The notes under the pieces are model-generated. The model ran no database searches and was not told where the DNA came from. It saw nothing but the letters and a program-made list of their open reading frames with translations. 64,000 bases of DNA, taken from an uncultured Bacteroides sp. Its GTDB lineage: Bacteria > Bacteroidota > Bacteroidia > Bacteroidales > Bacteroidaceae. A program made the position numbers and the translations under genes. The number at the start of each line of letters is the position of its first letter. Position 1 is the stretch's first letter. Positions 18,159 to 27,094 of this stretch are shown one piece after another. Location: assembly GCF_963678425.1 (NCBI RefSeq), contig NZ_OY782855.1:992001-1056000 (forward strand). Direction: 5' to 3'.

Positions 18159-18746
18159 TTAGTTATGCAAGGGGTTAGTCACCGTTACCTTTTCGTACTT
18201 GTATCCCAGACGCTTCAGTGCAACAGACACACCAACTTTGAAAAGCACCTTTACGGAGCGAGCAAACACATAAAAAGCGTCAGGGCTTTGCGGTTCAATA
18301 TTCTCTTTTCTGATCATATCAACAGCTGTTCTGGCACAACTACGTATCACTCCTTCAATCTCCGTAAATTCTTTCGATTCCAATCCAAGACCAAGTAACT
18401 CCTCTACAATAAATTCGTCCATACAATCAAACCCACGTGGCCGTACAAAGAATTTGTATAAATCAGGATCATCCTTATACTTGCCCCACTCTTTATCCCA
18501 AAGAACGGCAAGGCCTATTCCAAGATAAGCAGCCCATGCAACCGAAACAGTAGGATAATCCTTTATTTGAGGAACGGCATCCACCATATATTCAGGTGCA
18601 ATCTCTTTCCATTTTTCTTCCAATTCCTCAGCAGCAAGAAGCTGCCCATTCATTGCACCTAATCCTGTACATAGTTGCACTAAGACATCTGTCAAACTCT
18701 CTTCGTACTTATCAAAATATTCCCTATTCTCCATCATTTCTATCAT
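18159..18746 (-). CDS. Hypothetical protein between sRNA copies
   Basis: Unrecognised protein of 195 aa; the Met at residue 5 (MENREYFDK) is an equally good start. It is mostly helical and soluble, with one moderately hydrophobic stretch (VAWAAYLGIGLAVLWDKEWG) that is amphipathic rather than a clear membrane span. It has no signal peptide and no Cys-based motif. It lies between copies B and C of the sRNA family, with its stop 25 bp past the copy B terminator, so readthrough from its 3' side is blocked. No function is proposed. Confidence 0.72.
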   Translation of the reverse strand: MIEMMENREYFDKYEESLTDVLVQLCTGLGAMNGQLLAAEELEEKWKEIAPEYMVDAVPQIKDYPTVSVAWAAYLGIGLAVLWDKEWGKYKDDPDLYKFFVRPRGFDCMDEFIVEELLGLGLESKEFTEIEGVIRSCARTAVDMIRKENIEPQSPDAFYVFARSVKVLFKVGVSVALKRLGYKYEKVTVTNPLHN

Positions 18747-18946
18747 TCAGTTAATCGTGTCTTTGCTCAATGCAAAAAGACAACTTACAATAAAATTCCT
18801 GCAAAGGTATTGCATTTTTAAGTGAAATTACTAATCTTGCCACACAAAAAGGCTAGTACCATTCCTTGTTCTCAGAGAAGTATATCAATGCAAAATCAGC
18901 GTTCATTATTTATATTCTTAAACATTTCACTACAGGAATGATAAAA

Positions 18947-19010
18947 CATGTTATAAAACACACTTTTTATTAGAGAACGCTTGCAGGTTTCTCAAAAAGC
19001 CGTACCTTTG
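18947..19010 (+). promoter_or_regulatory. Promoter and dyad of sRNA copy C
   Basis: CTTG at -33 (18980-18983), a 19-bp spacer, then -7 TACCTTTG (19003-19010). The dyad is CATGTT-ATAA-AACACA (18947-18962), degraded to four of six arm pairs but centred at the same 48.5 bp. Confidence 0.65.
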
Positions 19011-19014
19011 CAAT

Positions 19015-19080
19015 GTGTTTTTCATAGTATTAGATTTAAGGTTAACAAAGGTTGGAGTCAGGCGTGACTCCTTTTTTTTT
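19015..19080 (+). ncRNA. Putative small RNA, family copy C
   Basis: Third copy, with the same invariant 57-nt body, stem-loop at 19054-19071 and nine T (19072-19080). The -7 box TACCTTTG is at 19003-19010. It lies between the unknown gene's 5' end and copy D, with no gene of its own on either strand. Confidence 0.78.
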
Positions 19081-19191
19081 GCCCATAAACAAACTTTCTT
19101 TCATCCACCATTTCACTGGTTTCTGAAATCAAATTTCATTCCACTCAAATTATTTACATTATTAAACATTTGGAAGTTCAAAATATTAAAT

Positions 19192-19255
19192 CATGTTATA
19201 GAACATGCTTTTTATAAAGCAACGCTTGGAGATTTCCTAAAAAGCCGTACCTTTG
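19192..19255 (+). promoter_or_regulatory. Promoter and dyad of sRNA copy D
   Basis: CTTG at -33 (19225-19228), a 19-bp spacer, then -7 TACCTTTG (19248-19255). The perfect dyad CATGTT-ATAG-AACATG (19192-19207) is centred 48.5 bp upstream of the -7 box. Confidence 0.72.
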
Positions 19256-19259
19256 CAAC

Positions 19260-19325
19260 TGTGTTTTTCATAGTATTAGATTTAAGGTTAACAAAGGTTG
19301 GAGTCAGGCGTGACTCCTTTTTTTT
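19260..19325 (+). ncRNA. Putative small RNA, family copy D
   Basis: Fourth copy, invariant 57-nt body, stem-loop at 19300-19317 and eight T (19318-19325). Transcription converges on the cytochrome bd operon, and its terminator lies 60 bp past the stop of cydB. The four copies occupy only about 2.1 kb. Confidence 0.78.
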
Positions 19326-19384
19326 GCTCTAAACTCAGAGTCACTATTTGTAATCACTATATTCAATATTCAATTGAAACAATA

Positions 19385-20536
19385 TCAATAAGAGTGTCCC
19401 TCCTCTTCCATTTCCTTCAAATCAATTTTCTTTTTGTCAAGTGCTCGCCATGCATAGAAAATATAGGCTACAACAAATGGAATTAGGATAGTAACAAAAG
19501 CCATTGTCTTAAGCGTAAAGAGGCTGGAACTGCTATTGGCAATTGTGAGCGAGCTCTGCAGATCAGCTGTAGAAGGATAGTAAGCGGTATTATTCAATCC
19601 GGCACACAAGAATAGAGACAGAACAGTTAAAACAGTTCCGCTTCCTGCAAACCAGATGCCATTTTTAAATATACCTTTAAAGATAGTCTTCCCAATTCCA
19701 AAAAGTACTAATACAACACCCACAAGAAAAAGAGCAAGTACCACTGGCATTTCAATAAAGTTATTCAGATACTTATAATGTTCCATCACAATCTGCTGGG
19801 TATGTGGATTAACGGCAAAACCATCAGCGAGTAAACAACGCACCACAAAAGCAAGGAAGAATATCAGGAACAAAACAGCATTAGGCAGTAATGCCTTGCG
19901 AAACCTTGGTTGTAACTCATCGTCATCAATATTATTTGTAAAATAAAGCAAACCAAGCACACGGGCAAGGAAGAATACAGCCAAACCAAGAACTACATTC
20001 CATATATTCAGCAGCGCATCCAGTCCGTTAGAGCCATTGGCCCAGGAAGAAATAACCGGCATCAGTTGGTCTGTAATATTATCTTTATTTATATAAAAAT
20101 TAGATCCGGTAAAGAAAGTAGCTACGGCTCCGCCCAAAAGAACCGGTCCCACTACTCCATTTATCACCAAAAAAGTCTGATAAGTCTTTTTACCGAGTAA
20201 GTTTCCGGCCTTGGACTGAAATTCATAAGACACAGCCTGCAGGATAAAGGTGAAAAGAATAATCATCCACAGCCAGTAAGCACCACCAAAGCTAGTGCTG
20301 TAGAACAAAGGAAACGAAGCAAAGAAGGCTCCTCCAAAGGTCACCAGCGTGGTAAAGGTAAACTCCCATTTTCGTCCGGTGGAATTTACAAGCATCTTGC
20401 GTTGTTCATCGGTACGGGCAACAGAAAAGAGCAGTGAATTTCCTCCCTGAACAAACAATAAAAAGACCAGTAATCCTCCCAACAAAGAAATAATAAACCA
20501 CCAGTATTGCTGCAATAATATATATGTTGTATTCAT
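19385..20536 (-). CDS. cydB: Cytochrome bd ubiquinol oxidase subunit II
   Basis: Second subunit of the high-affinity, O2-scavenging quinol oxidase. The 383-aa protein has about nine hydrophobic segments, starting with YWWFIISLLGGLLVFLLFVQGGNSLLF and containing the CydB family regions GAFFASFPLFYSTSFGGAY and FEFQSK-like YEFQSKAGN. It follows cydA by 39 bp and is the last gene of the operon. Confidence 0.96.
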   Translation of the reverse strand: MNTTYILLQQYWWFIISLLGGLLVFLLFVQGGNSLLFSVARTDEQRKMLVNSTGRKWEFTFTTLVTFGGAFFASFPLFYSTSFGGAYWLWMIILFTFILQAVSYEFQSKAGNLLGKKTYQTFLVINGVVGPVLLGGAVATFFTGSNFYINKDNITDQLMPVISSWANGSNGLDALLNIWNVVLGLAVFFLARVLGLLYFTNNIDDDELQPRFRKALLPNAVLFLIFFLAFVVRCLLADGFAVNPHTQQIVMEHYKYLNNFIEMPVVLALFLVGVVLVLFGIGKTIFKGIFKNGIWFAGSGTVLTVLSLFLCAGLNNTAYYPSTADLQSSLTIANSSSSLFTLKTMAFVTILIPFVVAYIFYAWRALDKKKIDLKEMEEEGHSY

Positions 20537-20575
20537 AATAATGACGAATTAAATAATCAATTTATATTGTTTTTC

Positions 20576-22123
20576 TCAGGCCTCCGGACCTTTTTTTATT
20601 TCTCTCAGCATAATACGGATTTCTGCTATTAACATAACTGTAAAGAGTAGCAAGAAGATAAAGAAAGTGGTCTGCACCGAACCAACATCAAGTTTAGAAA
20701 TTGAGGCTGATATAGGAAGCATATCCTGTATTGCCCATGGCTGGCGGCCCACTTCAGCAACCACCCATCCTGCTTGTCCGGCAATGTATCCCAAAGGAAT
20801 TGTGATCATAGCAACCCAGTGCATCCATTTCATCTCTGCCAGATTCTTTTTGTATGCCATAAATAGAACCAAGGCAAAGAATAAAATAAAATAGCCTCCT
20901 AATATAACCATGATACGAAAAGCATAAAAAGTCAGCATAACATTTGGAATCAGATCATTTACATCCTTTATGTATCCATAGCCAAGATATTGTATGTTGC
21001 TCTTTAGTATTTCACGACAAAACATTGCATCGTTCCTGTTTCCCGCTTTCATTGCAGCCCTATAAGCAGACAAGGCCGAAATAGCGGTTTTCCCCATTGC
21101 AATCTTATCAGAAGCAGGTAGAGCTATTGTTCCATCTTTTAATTTATATCCGCCATCGATAATATTCTTAATCCCCGGAACGTAACCATTCAAATTGCGC
21201 GTAGCCAGGAAAGAGAGCATTTTGGGCATTTTTATATCAACAATAAAAGGATAGATATTATCATTATACGACTTTTTATCTGGATTAAGAAAGCCTACCG
21301 CCTCTAAAGGAGCACCTTGCTGTCCGTTATAATAACCTTCCATGGCGGCAAGTTTCATTGGTTGTGTCTGTGCCACTAGGTAAGCAGAACTATCGCCAGT
21401 CCAGGCAACAAGTAAAGAAGATGCCAGACCTACTATGGCGCCAATCTTCATACTGGCAATTGCAAATTCACGATCACGTTTTTTAAACAAGAACCATGCA
21501 CTTATCCCTACTACTAATATTGCTCCCAATATCCAGCCGGAGAGTACACTGTGAAGAAACTTGCTTAAAGCTACGGGAGAAAAAGCGACAGCAAAGAAAT
21601 CCATCATCTCGTTGCGAACCGTATCCGGATTAAATTCCATTCCTACAGGATTCTGCATCCATGCATTAGCTACCAGAATCCACCAGGCAGAAAGAGTGGC
21701 TCCAATTCCGGTAAGCCATGTTGAAGCTAGGTGAAAACCCTTTCCTACTTTGTTCCACCCAAAGAATATAACAGCGATAAAGGTAGATTCCATAAAGAAA
21801 GCCAGAATACCCTCAATTGCCAGCGGAGCTCCGAATATGTCGCCTACAAACCAAGAGTAGTTACTCCAGTTGGTTCCAAATTCAAATTCCAGGATAATTC
21901 CGGTTGCTACTCCAATCGCAAAATTAATACCAAACAGCTTCATCCAGAACTTAGCTGTTTTTTTCCAGAACTCCTTACCGGTCTTATAATACAAGGTTTC
22001 CATGATAGCCATAATCAAGGCCAGTCCCAGCGTAAGCGGAACAAAAAGCCAGTGATACATTGCAGTGAGAGCAAACTGTGCTCTTGACCAATCAATTAAA
22101 GAAGGATCTATACTTTCTAACAT
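20576..22123 (-). CDS. cydA: Cytochrome bd ubiquinol oxidase subunit I
   Basis: Heme-bearing subunit of cytochrome bd oxidase (515 aa). Typical N-terminus with SRAQFALTAMYHWLFVPLTL (heme b595 His and entry helix), FGINFAIGVATG, the EFEFGTNWSNYS quinol loop, and GRQPWAIQ near the C-terminus. Family-length and intact. Between the DUF4492 gene (4 bp upstream) and cydB, the order characteristic of Bacteroidota. In an anaerobe it supports respiration at nanomolar O2. Confidence 0.97.
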   Translation of the reverse strand: MLESIDPSLIDWSRAQFALTAMYHWLFVPLTLGLALIMAIMETLYYKTGKEFWKKTAKFWMKLFGINFAIGVATGIILEFEFGTNWSNYSWFVGDIFGAPLAIEGILAFFMESTFIAVIFFGWNKVGKGFHLASTWLTGIGATLSAWWILVANAWMQNPVGMEFNPDTVRNEMMDFFAVAFSPVALSKFLHSVLSGWILGAILVVGISAWFLFKKRDREFAIASMKIGAIVGLASSLLVAWTGDSSAYLVAQTQPMKLAAMEGYYNGQQGAPLEAVGFLNPDKKSYNDNIYPFIVDIKMPKMLSFLATRNLNGYVPGIKNIIDGGYKLKDGTIALPASDKIAMGKTAISALSAYRAAMKAGNRNDAMFCREILKSNIQYLGYGYIKDVNDLIPNVMLTFYAFRIMVILGGYFILFFALVLFMAYKKNLAEMKWMHWVAMITIPLGYIAGQAGWVVAEVGRQPWAIQDMLPISASISKLDVGSVQTTFFIFLLLFTVMLIAEIRIMLREIKKGPEA

Positions 22124-22127
22124 ATTA

Positions 22128-22358
22128 TTATTTATTAGGATTAGCTCTGTTTATTAATTCATTTCCTACATAATCTTGTTTTTGCACTTCCGTTTTTTGC
22201 TTCCCAAGAAAGTTGGGAAAGAAAAATAGCTTCAAAATAAAAAACATTATAAAAAGCTTGATAAGGATAATCGCCCATAAGGTTTTGCCTAAAGTCATGG
22301 AACGAAAGCCCTCAACATAGAAGTAATATATGCGTACAATAATATTTCTTTTAAGCAT
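22128..22358 (-). CDS. DUF4492 small membrane protein of the cyd operon
   Basis: 76 aa with one membrane segment (KTLWAIILIKLFIMFFILKLFFFP) after the basic N-terminus. The family's RIYYFYVEGFRSMTLGKTLW region is conserved. Proteins of this type are found just before cydA in Bacteroidota and may be a small accessory subunit, analogous in position to CydX. Four bp separate it from cydA. Confidence 0.88.
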   Translation of the reverse strand: MLKRNIIVRIYYFYVEGFRSMTLGKTLWAIILIKLFIMFFILKLFFFPNFLGKQKTEVQKQDYVGNELINRANPNK

Positions 22359-22430
22359 AACTTTAGATATTTAACACAACAAAGAAAAGTAAATAATCGA
22401 TAAAAACAAAACATCTGTCGATATAATTAT

Positions 22431-22479
22431 CCGATCGGTATATTTTTATTTTATTTCTTCATACCAGCACATACTTTTG
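22431..22479 (+). promoter_or_regulatory. Promoter of the TolC-MacAB operon
   Basis: -7 box TACTTTTG (22472-22479) lies 24 bp before the tolC-like ATG at 22504. The perfect palindrome CCGATCGG (22431-22438) lies about 33 bp further upstream and between this operon and the divergent cyd operon, a plausible operator. No clear -33 motif. Confidence 0.5.
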
Positions 22480-22503
22480 CAATATTACCAACGAAAAGAA
22501 AGT

Positions 22504-23829
22504 ATGAAATGCTGCCGGAAGATAATGATTTTGCTTTTATTGCTCATCTCACACCTAGGGTGGTCTCAGGAACAACCTAAGAAGTGGGACCTGGCAACTT
22601 GCATTGATTATGCAATGAAGCAAAACATTCAAATTAAGAAGAGTAAAATTACCCTTCAGGAAAGTCAGGAAGATACTAAAACAGCAAAGGCTGCCATGTT
22701 TCCAAGCCTCTCCTTTTCTGCAAGTCAAAATTACGTAAGTCGCCCATTGAACAACGCAGAAGGTTCAGCGCGTAACAGTTACAACGGAAATTATGGTTTT
22801 AATTCTGACTTAACTGTTTATGATGGTGGCAAACGCACCAAAGCTATCGAACAATCAACTATACAGAACAGTATAAAGGAATTATCTATTAGTCAGGCTG
22901 AAAATAACATTCAGATTGCTCTTTTACAGGACTATGTACAAATCTTATATGCATATGAATCTGTAAAGACCAATAAGAGTACAGTTGAACTTTCGCTAGC
23001 TCAGCTTAATCGTGCTAAAGAGTTATTAAAGGCCGGCTCTAAATCAAAAAGTGATGTTGCCCAACTTGAATCTCAGTATAGCACTGATAAGTATCAATTG
23101 GTTGTTGCTGAAAACACTTTGAAAGATTACAAGCTACAACTTAAACAGTTACTGGAGCTAAGCGGAGACGAAGAAATGGATCTTGAACTTCCTTCATTAA
23201 ATGATGGTTCAGTAATAATCACTCTACCTAATAAAATGGATGTATATAGCACAGCTTTAACAATCATGCCCGAAATTAGAAGTAGTAAACTCACTACTCA
23301 ATCGGCAAATATGGATGTATCAATTGCTAAATCAGGATACATGCCAACAGTAAGTCTTACAGCGGGAATAGGTACCAGTCACACAACAGGAACCGACTTT
23401 ACTTTTGGGCAGCAAGTAAAAAATGGATGGAATAATTCTCTTGGTCTTTCAGTCAGTGTACCTATCTTCAATAACAGAAAAACAAAGAGTGCTGTTCAGA
23501 AAGCAAAACTTCAGGTGCTGGATAGTGAGCTAAGTGAGTTAAATGAGCAAAAGACTCTGTTTAAAACAATCGAAACAATCTATCTCGATGCAGTCTCTTC
23601 TCAGAATCGCTTTAAAGCAGCGGTTGAAAAACTCCAATCAACAAAAACCAGCTACGAACTGATAGATGAGCAATTTAACCTTGGAATGAAAAACACTGTG
23701 GAATTGCTTACTGAAAAGAATAGCCTGCTAAGTGCGCAACAAGAAGTGTTACAAGCAAAATATATGGCTATTCTCAACATTCAGCTATTGAAGTTCTATC
23801 AAGGAGAGCAAATTGCACTGAAAAATTAA
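22504..23829 (+). CDS. TolC family outer membrane efflux protein
   Basis: Outer-membrane/periplasmic duct subunit of a tripartite exporter. The ATG at 22504 is chosen over the TTG at 22477 because it starts the signal peptide (MKCCRKIMILLLLLISHLGWSQ). The mature part has two OEP repeats typified by WDLATCIDYAMKQNIQIKKS and GMKNTVELLTEKNSLLSAQQ, giving 441 aa. The next gene, an adaptor, is 11 bp downstream, so TolC, MacA and MacB subunits are one operon. Confidence 0.92.
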   Translation: MKCCRKIMILLLLLISHLGWSQEQPKKWDLATCIDYAMKQNIQIKKSKITLQESQEDTKTAKAAMFPSLSFSASQNYVSRPLNNAEGSARNSYNGNYGFNSDLTVYDGGKRTKAIEQSTIQNSIKELSISQAENNIQIALLQDYVQILYAYESVKTNKSTVELSLAQLNRAKELLKAGSKSKSDVAQLESQYSTDKYQLVVAENTLKDYKLQLKQLLELSGDEEMDLELPSLNDGSVIITLPNKMDVYSTALTIMPEIRSSKLTTQSANMDVSIAKSGYMPTVSLTAGIGTSHTTGTDFTFGQQVKNGWNNSLGLSVSVPIFNNRKTKSAVQKAKLQVLDSELSELNEQKTLFKTIETIYLDAVSSQNRFKAAVEKLQSTKTSYELIDEQFNLGMKNTVELLTEKNSLLSAQQEVLQAKYMAILNIQLLKFYQGEQIALKN

Positions 23830-23840
23830 AAGATTACACT

Positions 23841-25070
23841 ATGAATAAGAAAAAGAAAATAAGCATTGCATCTGTTATTGGTATCCTTGTTATAGGAATT
23901 GCCACATGGATGCTATGGGGACCTGCTCCTCAAAATAAAGTTACCTTTGAAACAGCAAAAGTTTCAAACGGGAACATCAGCAACATGGTTACAGCTACAG
24001 GAACAGTCAATGCAATTACTTCGGTTGAGGTTGGTACTCAGGTTTCAGGTATTGTAAGCAAACTATTTGTTGATTATAACTCGGTAGTAAAAAAAGGTCA
24101 GCTTCTTGCAGAATTGGATAAAACTGTATTGCTCACAGAACTTGCTTCAAAGAAAAGCAGCATGGCTTCGTGTAAAACGGAATATGATTATCAACTGAAA
24201 AACTATAATCGTACAAAAGCACTCCATGCAAAAAACTTAGTTAGCGACAGTGATTATGAAACGGCTTATTACAATTATCAAAAAGCAAAAAATTCGTATG
24301 ATATAAGTAAGAATGATCTGCACAAAGCTCAGACAAACCTAGGATATGCCACAATTACCTCTCCTATTGACGGAGTGGTCCTTTCCCGTTCGGTAGAGGC
24401 TGGGCAAACAGTTGCCGCAAGCTTTAGCACACCAACTCTTTTTATCATTGCCAATGACCTGAAGAAAATGAAAGTTATTGCTAATGTAGACGAAGCTGAT
24501 ATAGGTAATGTAAAAAAGGGACAACGCGTAAGCTTTACTGTTGACGCCTATCCTAATGACACATTTGAAGGTGAAGTTACAGAGGTTCGTCAGGAAGCAA
24601 CTACCACAAACAATGTAGTTACTTATCAGGTAGTGGTTAATGCACCAAATCCTGACCTGAAACTTAAACCAGGACTCACAGCCAATATCACAATTTATAC
24701 ATTGGAGAAGAATGGTGTGCTGAGCGTACCATCAAAAGCCTTGCGCTTTAACCCTGAGGAATTAATTGGAGCAGAAGATAAAGTAGTCAAAGCAGCAGGA
24801 ATCAAGGTGGACGACACTCACAAAATCTTGTGGAAACGAGAAGGCAAAACATTCACAGCAATACCTGTAGTAATCGGAATAACGAATGGTACTCTGACTG
24901 AAATCGTATCAGGCATTTCAGCTGGACAAGAGATTATTGTAGACGCTACATCAGGACAAATGCTCGGACAAAGCAAGGATTCGGCTCAAGTTGCTCAGGG
25001 AGATAAACAAAAAGACAGCGAAACGTCTCCATTCATGCCAAAACGCCCGGGAGCAAATAAAACAAAATAG
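23841..25070 (+). CDS. Periplasmic adaptor subunit (MacA/HlyD-like)
   Basis: Membrane-fusion protein. N-terminal membrane anchor (ISIASVIGILVIGIATWMLW), barrel-lipoyl region VEVGTQVSGIVSKLFVDYNS, long alpha-hairpin, lipoyl return TSPIDGVVLSRSVEAGQTV and beta-barrel/MP domains. Length 409 aa, ending with a charged Pro/Lys tail. Couples the MacB-like ABC transporter downstream to the TolC protein upstream. Confidence 0.94.
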   Translation: MNKKKKISIASVIGILVIGIATWMLWGPAPQNKVTFETAKVSNGNISNMVTATGTVNAITSVEVGTQVSGIVSKLFVDYNSVVKKGQLLAELDKTVLLTELASKKSSMASCKTEYDYQLKNYNRTKALHAKNLVSDSDYETAYYNYQKAKNSYDISKNDLHKAQTNLGYATITSPIDGVVLSRSVEAGQTVAASFSTPTLFIIANDLKKMKVIANVDEADIGNVKKGQRVSFTVDAYPNDTFEGEVTEVRQEATTTNNVVTYQVVVNAPNPDLKLKPGLTANITIYTLEKNGVLSVPSKALRFNPEELIGAEDKVVKAAGIKVDDTHKILWKREGKTFTAIPVVIGITNGTLTEIVSGISAGQEIIVDATSGQMLGQSKDSAQVAQGDKQKDSETSPFMPKRPGANKTK

Positions 25071-25072
25071 CA

Positions 25073-25819
25073 ATGACCAGCAAATCAATTATAAACCTAA
25101 CCAACATCAAGCGACAATTCATTGTCGGAGAGGAAACGGTACATGCCCTACGGGGCGTGTCGTTTTCCATCTGCGAAGGTGAGTTCGTTACCATCATGGG
25201 AACCAGCGGCTCCGGTAAGTCTACACTTCTGAATCTATTGGGTTGTCTTGATACTCCCACATCAGGAGAATATTACCTGGATGGAGTAAAAGTGCGTGAT
25301 ATGGAAAAGGCTGAACGGGCTATACTACGTAATCGCAAGATTGGTTTTGTATTTCAAAGCTATAATCTGCTCCCCAAAACAACTGCCATAGAAAACGTAG
25401 AATTACCATTGATGTATAATGCAAGTATATCGGCAACCAAAAGAAAAGAGAAAGCCATAGAGGCTCTTATCAAAGTAGGACTAGGCGACCGGCTAATGCA
25501 CAAAAGCAATCAGATGTCCGGTGGACAGATGCAGAGAGTAGCCATTGCCCGTGCACTGGTAAACGATCCGGTGATTATCCTTGCTGATGAAGCTACCGGT
25601 AATCTGGACACACGCACATCATTCGATATTTTAGTACTTTTCCAGCAACTTCACGCAGCAGGAAGAACTATTATTTTCGTTACTCATAATCCTGAAATTG
25701 CACAATATTGCAGCCGTAACATTATTTTAAGAGACGGTCGTGTTGTGGAGGATAAGATAAATGAGCATATATTATCTGCCAAAGAAGCCCTGGATGCTTT
25801 GCCCATTGAAAAAGAATAA
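25073..25819 (+). CDS. MacB-type ABC transporter, ATP-binding subunit
   Basis: 248 aa with Walker A GTSGSGKST, the Q-loop FQSYNLLPK, signature SGGQMQRVAIAR, Walker B VIILADEATGNLD and H-loop VTHNPE. The ATPase and permease are separate genes here (in MacB of proteobacteria they are fused). It starts 2 bp after the adaptor stop. Confidence 0.95.
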   Translation: MTSKSIINLTNIKRQFIVGEETVHALRGVSFSICEGEFVTIMGTSGSGKSTLLNLLGCLDTPTSGEYYLDGVKVRDMEKAERAILRNRKIGFVFQSYNLLPKTTAIENVELPLMYNASISATKRKEKAIEALIKVGLGDRLMHKSNQMSGGQMQRVAIARALVNDPVIILADEATGNLDTRTSFDILVLFQQLHAAGRTIIFVTHNPEIAQYCSRNIILRDGRVVEDKINEHILSAKEALDALPIEKE

Positions 25820-25822
25820 AAA

Positions 25823-27043
25823 ATGAACGGAACAAATTTATTTAAGATAGCACTTAGGGCTCTGGACAATAATAAGTTCAGAACGTTCCTTACCATGCTT
25901 GGAATTATTATAGGTGTGGCATCAGTTATCACCATGCTTGCCATCGGACAAGGCTCAAAAAAAAGTATTCAGAGCCAGATTTCCGAGATGGGAAGTAACA
26001 TGATAATGATTCATCCGGGAAATATGGAAAGCGGAGGGGTACGTATGGGAGCAAGTGATATGGAAACACTGAAGCTTGAAGATTACAAATCCTTGCGCGA
26101 CAACAATAAATACCTTGCCGCCGTTTCTCCTGTGGTGAATAGCTGCGGGCAACTTATTTATGGAACCAATAACTATCCAAGTTCCATTTACGGTGTTTCT
26201 CCGGAATACCTGAACATTCGTCAGTTATCAGTAGAGAGTGGAGAAAGCTTTTCCGATCAGGATGTAATTGCTTCTGCAAAAGTATGCCTGATAGGAAAAA
26301 CAATTGTGGATAATCTATTTACCGGAGGAGAAGACCCGGTAGGAAAAGTAATCCGTTTCAATAAGATTCCGTTTAAAGTGATCGGAGTCTTGAAAAGTAA
26401 AGGATACAACAGTATGGGACAGGATCAGGATGCCGTAGTACTGTCTCCATATACCACCATTCAAAAAAGAATATTGGCCATAACACACTTACAGGAGATT
26501 TATTGTTCGGCCCTAACCGAAGACATGACAGACAAAGCAACAGACGAAATTACAACAACACTCCGTCACAATCACAAACTCAAAGATGCAGACAAAGACG
26601 ATTTTGATGTCCGCAGTCAGCAGGAACTCAGCACTATGCTGAGTTCCACCACTGACCTTATGACAATTCTTTTAGCCTGTATAGCTGGAATTTCATTACT
26701 TGTAGGAGGTATTGGTATTATGAACATTATGTACGTCAGCGTTACAGAGCGCACCCGTGAAATTGGTTTACGAATGAGCGTTGGCGCCAGAGGCATAGAT
26801 ATTCTGAGCCAGTTCCTTATTGAAGCTATTCTAATAAGTATCACCGGGGGTATTATTGGTGTAATACTTGGCGTTGGAGCCTCATTTGGAGTAAAACTCA
26901 TTGCTAAATGGCCTATTTATATTCAACCATGGAGTGTATTCCTCTCCTTTGGAGTTTGTTCTATCACAGGAGTCTTTTTTGGTTGGTATCCGGCAAAGAA
27001 AGCCGCTGACCTTGATCCGATTGAAGCTATACGGTATGAATAA
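25823..27043 (+). CDS. MacB/FtsX-type ABC transporter permease
   Basis: Permease of the MacB mechanotransduction class. 406 aa with TM1 at about 22-42, a periplasmic MacB_PCD domain, then three C-terminal TM segments, including LVGGIGIMNIMYVSVTERT and REIGLRMSVGARG. The family coupling-loop motif TREIGLRMSVGARG is intact. Completes the four-gene exporter; likely exports a peptide, macrolide-type toxin or lipid. Confidence 0.94.
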   Translation: MNGTNLFKIALRALDNNKFRTFLTMLGIIIGVASVITMLAIGQGSKKSIQSQISEMGSNMIMIHPGNMESGGVRMGASDMETLKLEDYKSLRDNNKYLAAVSPVVNSCGQLIYGTNNYPSSIYGVSPEYLNIRQLSVESGESFSDQDVIASAKVCLIGKTIVDNLFTGGEDPVGKVIRFNKIPFKVIGVLKSKGYNSMGQDQDAVVLSPYTTIQKRILAITHLQEIYCSALTEDMTDKATDEITTTLRHNHKLKDADKDDFDVRSQQELSTMLSSTTDLMTILLACIAGISLLVGGIGIMNIMYVSVTERTREIGLRMSVGARGIDILSQFLIEAILISITGGIIGVILGVGASFGVKLIAKWPIYIQPWSVFLSFGVCSITGVFFGWYPAKKAADLDPIEAIRYE

Positions 27044-27078
27044 TTACATAGAAAAGTTTCATCCCGACTTCAATTTAT

Positions 27079-27086
27079 TATATTTG
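27079..27086 (+). promoter_or_regulatory. -7 box TATATTTG before the LytS-type kinase
   Basis: Matches TAnnTTTG and lies 8 bp before the kinase ATG. It suggests the two-component pair has its own promoter in addition to any readthrough. Confidence 0.45.
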
Positions 27087-27094
27087 CAACAATT

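Noticed and set aside
17267..19486. Short peptides in the sRNA units (for example a 22-residue MFFIVLDLRLTK frame)
   Set aside because: The frame is shared because the DNA is identical, it begins with GTG, has no ribosome-binding context and runs into the terminator.
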